A stretch of 8,658 nt of DNA from an uncultured Oscillospiraceae bacterium (GTDB lineage Bacteria; Bacillota; Clostridia; Oscillospirales; Ruminococcaceae): contig CAJMEU010000123.1 of assembly GCA_905212515.1 (NCBI GenBank), positions 1 to 8,658 of the forward strand. The letters run 5' to 3'. The position numbers were made by a program, and so were the translations under genes. The notes below the pieces were generated by a model. That model saw only the letters and a list, made by a program, of their open reading frames with translations, ran no database searches and was not told the origin of the DNA. Positions 5,721 to 8,658 of the stretch are shown here, piece by piece; the first letter of the stretch is position 1, and each line of letters starts with the position of its first letter.

Positions 5721-7078
5721 GCGAGCTGATGGCCGGCGCGGGGAAGGCCTGCCTGAACCCCACCCCCGACATGTATCCCATCCCCAGCAGTTTTGCAGAC
5801 TGGGGCGTGGCGCCTTTGCTGCAAAGCGGGATTTACGACGATTTGTACTGCCGGGCATTGGTGCTGCAAAACGGCGCGCAGCGGATACTGCTGATGAGTT
5901 TTGAACTGGCCAATTATCCGGCCGCGCCGGGGCTTCTGGAAAAGCTGGCCCAGGCGACGGGTATTCCGGCCCAGTACATTTTTATCAGCGCCACCCACAA
6001 TCATTCTGCCCCCAAAGACAATCACACCGCGCTCAAAAACATCAGCCCGGACGAGATCCGCTTTCATGAATGGTACTGGGAAGTGGAGACAAAGGCCGCT
6101 CTGCGGGCCGCCGGGGATGCTGTGGCCGCCCTGCGGCCCGTCCGGTACGGCTATGGCGAGGGCGCAAGCTATGTGAATGTGAACCGCGATGTGCACAGCC
6201 CCTTCGGCTTCTGGCTGGAGGGCAGAAATCTGGAGGGCTACAGCGACAAGACGATCCGCGCCGTGAAACTGGTGGATGATGAGGGCAGGCTGATCGCAGC
6301 GGTTCTGAACTACGGGATGCACAACACCTGTGTGCACATGATGAAGGACGCGGACGGCAGGGCAAAAACCTCCGGCAACGTCAGCGGCATTGCCTGCCGC
6401 TTTGTGGAGGAGCATTATGGGGACGGCGCCGTTGCCCTGTGGACCTCCGGCGCAGCGGGCAACCAAAACCCCCTGTTCAGCCATGGCCTGCAGTATGAAT
6501 ACCCGGACGGTTACTCCACCTCCGTGCCCTTTCCCGATGGGGTGGGCTACATGATGATGGAGTATATGGGCCGCTGGCATGGGGCGGACTGTGTCAAGTG
6601 TCTGGACGGGATCTCCGCCTGCTCTGCGGCCATGCCCTTGGCGGTGGTGCGCAGGGACATATTGCTGCCCGGCCAAAAGCGGGCGGTGGAGGCAAAAGGG
6701 TTTGCCATGGTTCGCATGGGGGGCAACGGGCCCCGGAAGCCGGGGGATGTGCCCTCGCTGCCCCAGACGCCGGAGATGGTGGAGGGCAGCCCGGTAAAGC
6801 TGGAAATGCGGCTGTTGCTGCTGGGGGATATTGCTATGATCTGCGCCGCGGGCGAACTGTACGCGGAGATCGGCCGCGACATGCTGGCGGCCGCCCCTTA
6901 CAAGAAGGCGTTTGTGGTGACCCATACCAGCCTGGAGCAGGCGGGCTATATCCTCGATAAAACCTCCAAGGGCAAAAAAGTTTTTCAGGCCTTTATGCCA
7001 GTCCGGCCCGGCAGCGCGGACGGGCTGATCGTGGAAAATACATTGGAATTATTCGAACTGGCGAAGCAAAAGCAATAA
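5717..7078 (+). CDS. Ceramidase-like hydrolase B (paralogue of the gene at 1004-2380)
   Basis: A 453-residue protein of the neutral/alkaline ceramidase N-terminal-domain family, collinear with hydrolase A. It shares GAGKACLNPTPDMYPIP, THNHSAP (His94, His96), NYGMHNT (His202), WTSGAAGNQNP (243-252), the block SHGLQYEYPDGY, NGPR, AAGELYAEIGRDM (Glu380) and AGYILDKTSKG (Tyr411). The putative zinc ligands His, His, Glu and Tyr are kept; the ceramidase nucleophile Ser is Asn251, as in copy A. The region around 100-125 has a few extra residues relative to A. It has no signal peptide or membrane segment, so it is probably cytoplasmic. The start overlaps the stop of MBL 2 as ATGA and has a strong RBS, so the two proteins are likely made together and may act in one pathway. 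It is the last gene of the unit, ending in TAA just before a 15-bp inverted repeat. Substrate unknown; ceramide is unlikely. Confidence 0.86.
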   Translation: MSELMAGAGKACLNPTPDMYPIPSSFADWGVAPLLQSGIYDDLYCRALVLQNGAQRILLMSFELANYPAAPGLLEKLAQATGIPAQYIFISATHNHSAPKDNHTALKNISPDEIRFHEWYWEVETKAALRAAGDAVAALRPVRYGYGEGASYVNVNRDVHSPFGFWLEGRNLEGYSDKTIRAVKLVDDEGRLIAAVLNYGMHNTCVHMMKDADGRAKTSGNVSGIACRFVEEHYGDGAVALWTSGAAGNQNPLFSHGLQYEYPDGYSTSVPFPDGVGYMMMEYMGRWHGADCVKCLDGISACSAAMPLAVVRRDILLPGQKRAVEAKGFAMVRMGGNGPRKPGDVPSLPQTPEMVEGSPVKLEMRLLLLGDIAMICAAGELYAEIGRDMLAAAPYKKAFVVTHTSLEQAGYILDKTSKGKKVFQAFMPVRPGSADGLIVENTLELFELAKQKQ

Positions 7079-7079
7079 A

Positions 7080-7116
7080 CAAACAGGCACACTGATATCC
7101 GCAGTGTGCCTGTTTG
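7080..7116 (+). terminator. 15-bp hairpin after hydrolase B, possible weak terminator
   Basis: A perfect 15-bp inverted repeat (7080-7094 with 7102-7116, right arm CAGTGTGCCTGTTTG) has a 7-base loop ATATCCG and begins one base after the TAA stop. The 3' arm supplies only three consecutive T and no T tract follows, so termination may be partial, or the structure may protect the 3' end of the transcript. It lies 25 bases before the MATE gene start. Confidence 0.6.
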
Positions 7117-7141
7117 CCGAAAGAAAAGGTGTGCCGGGGCA

Positions 7142-8497
7142 ATGGAAAAAGAACTACAGGATTTTACACGGGGCAATATCCCCAGGCAGTTTGCCGTTTT
7201 TGCGGCGCCGCTGCTTTTTTCCAGTTTGTTTCAGATCGTTTACAACATGGCGGATATGGTCGTCGTGGGCAGGGCCCTGGGGCAGACGGGCCTGTCGGCC
7301 GTTTCCGTGGGCGGGGACATCGCCCATTTTTTGACCTTTCTCGCCATGGGCTTTTCCAACGCCGGCCAGATCATCATCGCCCAGTATGTGGGCGCGGGCA
7401 AAAGGGATAAGATCGGCAGGTTCATTGCCACTCTTTTTACAGCCCTCATGGCAGGCTCCGTGGTCCTCAGCGGGGTGTGCCTTGCACTGCGGGAAGGGCT
7501 GTTGCGTGTGATGAACACCCCCCAGGAGGCCTATGAAGGGGCGCTGGCGTACACCACCGTTTGCGCGCTGGGGCTTGCCTTCATCTATGGATACAACGCC
7601 GTCAGTGCGGTATTGCGGGGCCTGGGGGACGCGATCCATCCCTTCCTCTTTATTTCCTTCGCGGTCGTGCTGAATATCATCTTGGACCTGTTGTTCGTAT
7701 TTGTGCTTTCCTGGGGCTGTGCCGGGGCGGCTTTGGCCACGGTGATCAGCCAGGGCGCCAGCTTTGCGCTGAGCGCGCTGTTCCTGTTGAAAAAAAGAAG
7801 ATCCTTGGACATTTGGCACGAAGGGGAGGGCGTCACCTGGGGCGACAAGGCGATGCTGGCGGCCCTTTGCAAGCTGGGATTTCCCATGGCGATCAAAAGC
7901 GCCGCGGTCCAGTTTTCCAAGCTCTCGGTGAATGCCTGGCTCAACACCTATGGCGTCAGCGTGTCGGCGATGTCGGGCATCGCAAACAAGGTCAACAGCG
8001 TCAGCAACCTGATCTCCAACGTGGCGAACACCACCGGCTCCGCCATGATCGGGCAGAACATCGGCGCGCAGAAGTTTGAGCGGGTGCCGCGCGTTTTGGC
8101 CACGGTGGCGTGTGTCACCGTAGGCAGTGCCGCTGTGATGAGCGCGGTTCTGCTGTGCTGGCCGCAGCAGGTGTTTGGCCTGTTCACAAACGAGCAGGCG
8201 GTGCTGGATATCGCGCGGCAGTATCTGCCCGTCGCTTTTGTGACATTTGGGGCCACGGCCCTGCGGGGTCCCATGAACGCCCTGATCGACGGAAGCGGCA
8301 ATTACAAGCTGAATTTCCTCACGGCCATTCTGGACGGTATTGTCATGCGCTTGGGCCTGGCGGCTCTGCTGGGGAAGGCGTTGGGCATGGGGTATGTGGG
8401 CTTTTGGCTGGGCGATGCCTTGGCGGGCTATACGCCGGCGCTGATCGGCGCATTCTACCTGGCCTCTGGCAGATGGAAAAAACGGGCCATAAGCTGA
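7142..8497 (+). CDS. MATE-family multidrug/toxin efflux protein
   Basis: A 451-residue polytopic membrane protein with about 12 hydrophobic segments, the usual MATE length. MATE proteins export cationic drugs or metabolites in exchange for H+ or Na+. N-half landmarks are PLLFSSLFQIVYNMADMVVVGRALG (residues 23-47, family-typical helix 1) and QIIIAQYVGAGKRDKI. The mirrored C-half has ISNVANTTGSAMIGQNIGAQK followed by LRGPMNALIDGSGN. The order resembles the DinF/MepA-like bacterial branch. ATG 7142 is preferred because it gives the family-typical short N-terminus; the in-frame GTG at 7106 sits inside the hairpin arm. The RBS AAGGTG (7126-7131) is modest, at 10 bases spacing. It is probably partly separate from the hydrolase unit because of the hairpin upstream, though read-through could link it as an exporter. 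Substrate cannot be inferred. Confidence 0.92.
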   Translation: MEKELQDFTRGNIPRQFAVFAAPLLFSSLFQIVYNMADMVVVGRALGQTGLSAVSVGGDIAHFLTFLAMGFSNAGQIIIAQYVGAGKRDKIGRFIATLFTALMAGSVVLSGVCLALREGLLRVMNTPQEAYEGALAYTTVCALGLAFIYGYNAVSAVLRGLGDAIHPFLFISFAVVLNIILDLLFVFVLSWGCAGAALATVISQGASFALSALFLLKKRRSLDIWHEGEGVTWGDKAMLAALCKLGFPMAIKSAAVQFSKLSVNAWLNTYGVSVSAMSGIANKVNSVSNLISNVANTTGSAMIGQNIGAQKFERVPRVLATVACVTVGSAAVMSAVLLCWPQQVFGLFTNEQAVLDIARQYLPVAFVTFGATALRGPMNALIDGSGNYKLNFLTAILDGIVMRLGLAALLGKALGMGYVGFWLGDALAGYTPALIGAFYLASGRWKKRAIS

Positions 8498-8539
8498 GAC
8501 GGAGAGGATAGGCCGTTTCAGGAAACAAAATAAAGAGCC

Positions 8540-8658
8540 GGGGGGGGGGGGGGGGGGGGGGATGGGGCGGGGGGGGGGGGGGGGGGCGGGGGGCGGAGGG
8601 GGGGGAGGGGGGGGGGGGGGCGGGGGGGGGGCGGCGGCGGGGCCGGCGGCGAGGCGGG
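8540..8658. other. Poly-G low-complexity contig end (probable sequencing artefact)
   Basis: From 8540 to the window end the sequence is nearly all G, with scattered C, A and one T, beginning with a 22-base G run. It encodes nothing plausible and differs abruptly from the balanced sequence before it. This is typical of no-signal G calls in two-colour sequencing that were assembled into a contig end. The sequence just before it (AAATAAAGAGCC, 8528-8539) could be the left arm of a terminator that stopped the reads, but that is speculation. Confidence 0.85.

Noticed and set aside
3671..5760. The peptide MYPI occurs near the N-terminus of both MBL proteins (MYPIRS, MYPIKG) and both ceramidase-like proteins (DMYPIP)
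   Set aside because: The families are unrelated in fold and the match is four residues in different contexts; probably chance, although it occurs in all four proteins.
8540..8658. Possible G-quadruplex or telomere-like G-rich repeat
   Set aside because: The tract has no period and sits at the contig end; a sequencing artefact explains it better.

Overview
The window is about 58% G+C by eye, uses strong AGGAG-type ribosome binding sites, and carries every gene on the plus strand in tight, partly overlapping order. Together with the protein families present, this points to a G+C-rich Clostridia-type Firmicute, probably from a gut-like community. That placement is inference, because no rRNA or other marker gene is present. 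The poly-G tail shows this is the raw end of a draft or metagenome contig.

Layout: positions 3-830 hold the 3' part of an RbsC-type ABC sugar-transporter permease, closed by a perfect hairpin terminator (868-902). A 100-base gap then carries an extended -10 promoter candidate. From 1004 to 7078 runs a five-gene unit: ceramidase-like hydrolase A, an MFS transporter, metallo-beta-lactamase (MBL) fold protein 1 (interrupted by one in-frame TAA), MBL-fold protein 2, and ceramidase-like hydrolase B, which overlaps MBL 2 by ATGA. A 15-bp inverted repeat follows (7080-7116), then a MATE-family efflux gene (7142-8497). The last ~120 bases are low-complexity G and are almost certainly artefact.

The unit holds two copies each of two unrelated hydrolase families plus one transporter, all on one strand. 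The most economical reading (inference) is a small-molecule uptake and hydrolysis pathway in the cytoplasm: the MFS protein moves the substrate, and the ceramidase-like and MBL proteins hydrolyse it or its product. The ceramidase-like pair has no signal peptide, lacks the serine of true ceramidases and is much shorter, so sphingolipid cleavage should not be assumed. Each MBL copy has lost a different part of the metal site: copy 1 loses its last His to the stop codon, and copy 2 lacks the second His of HxHxDH. The substrate is not identifiable from sequence alone.
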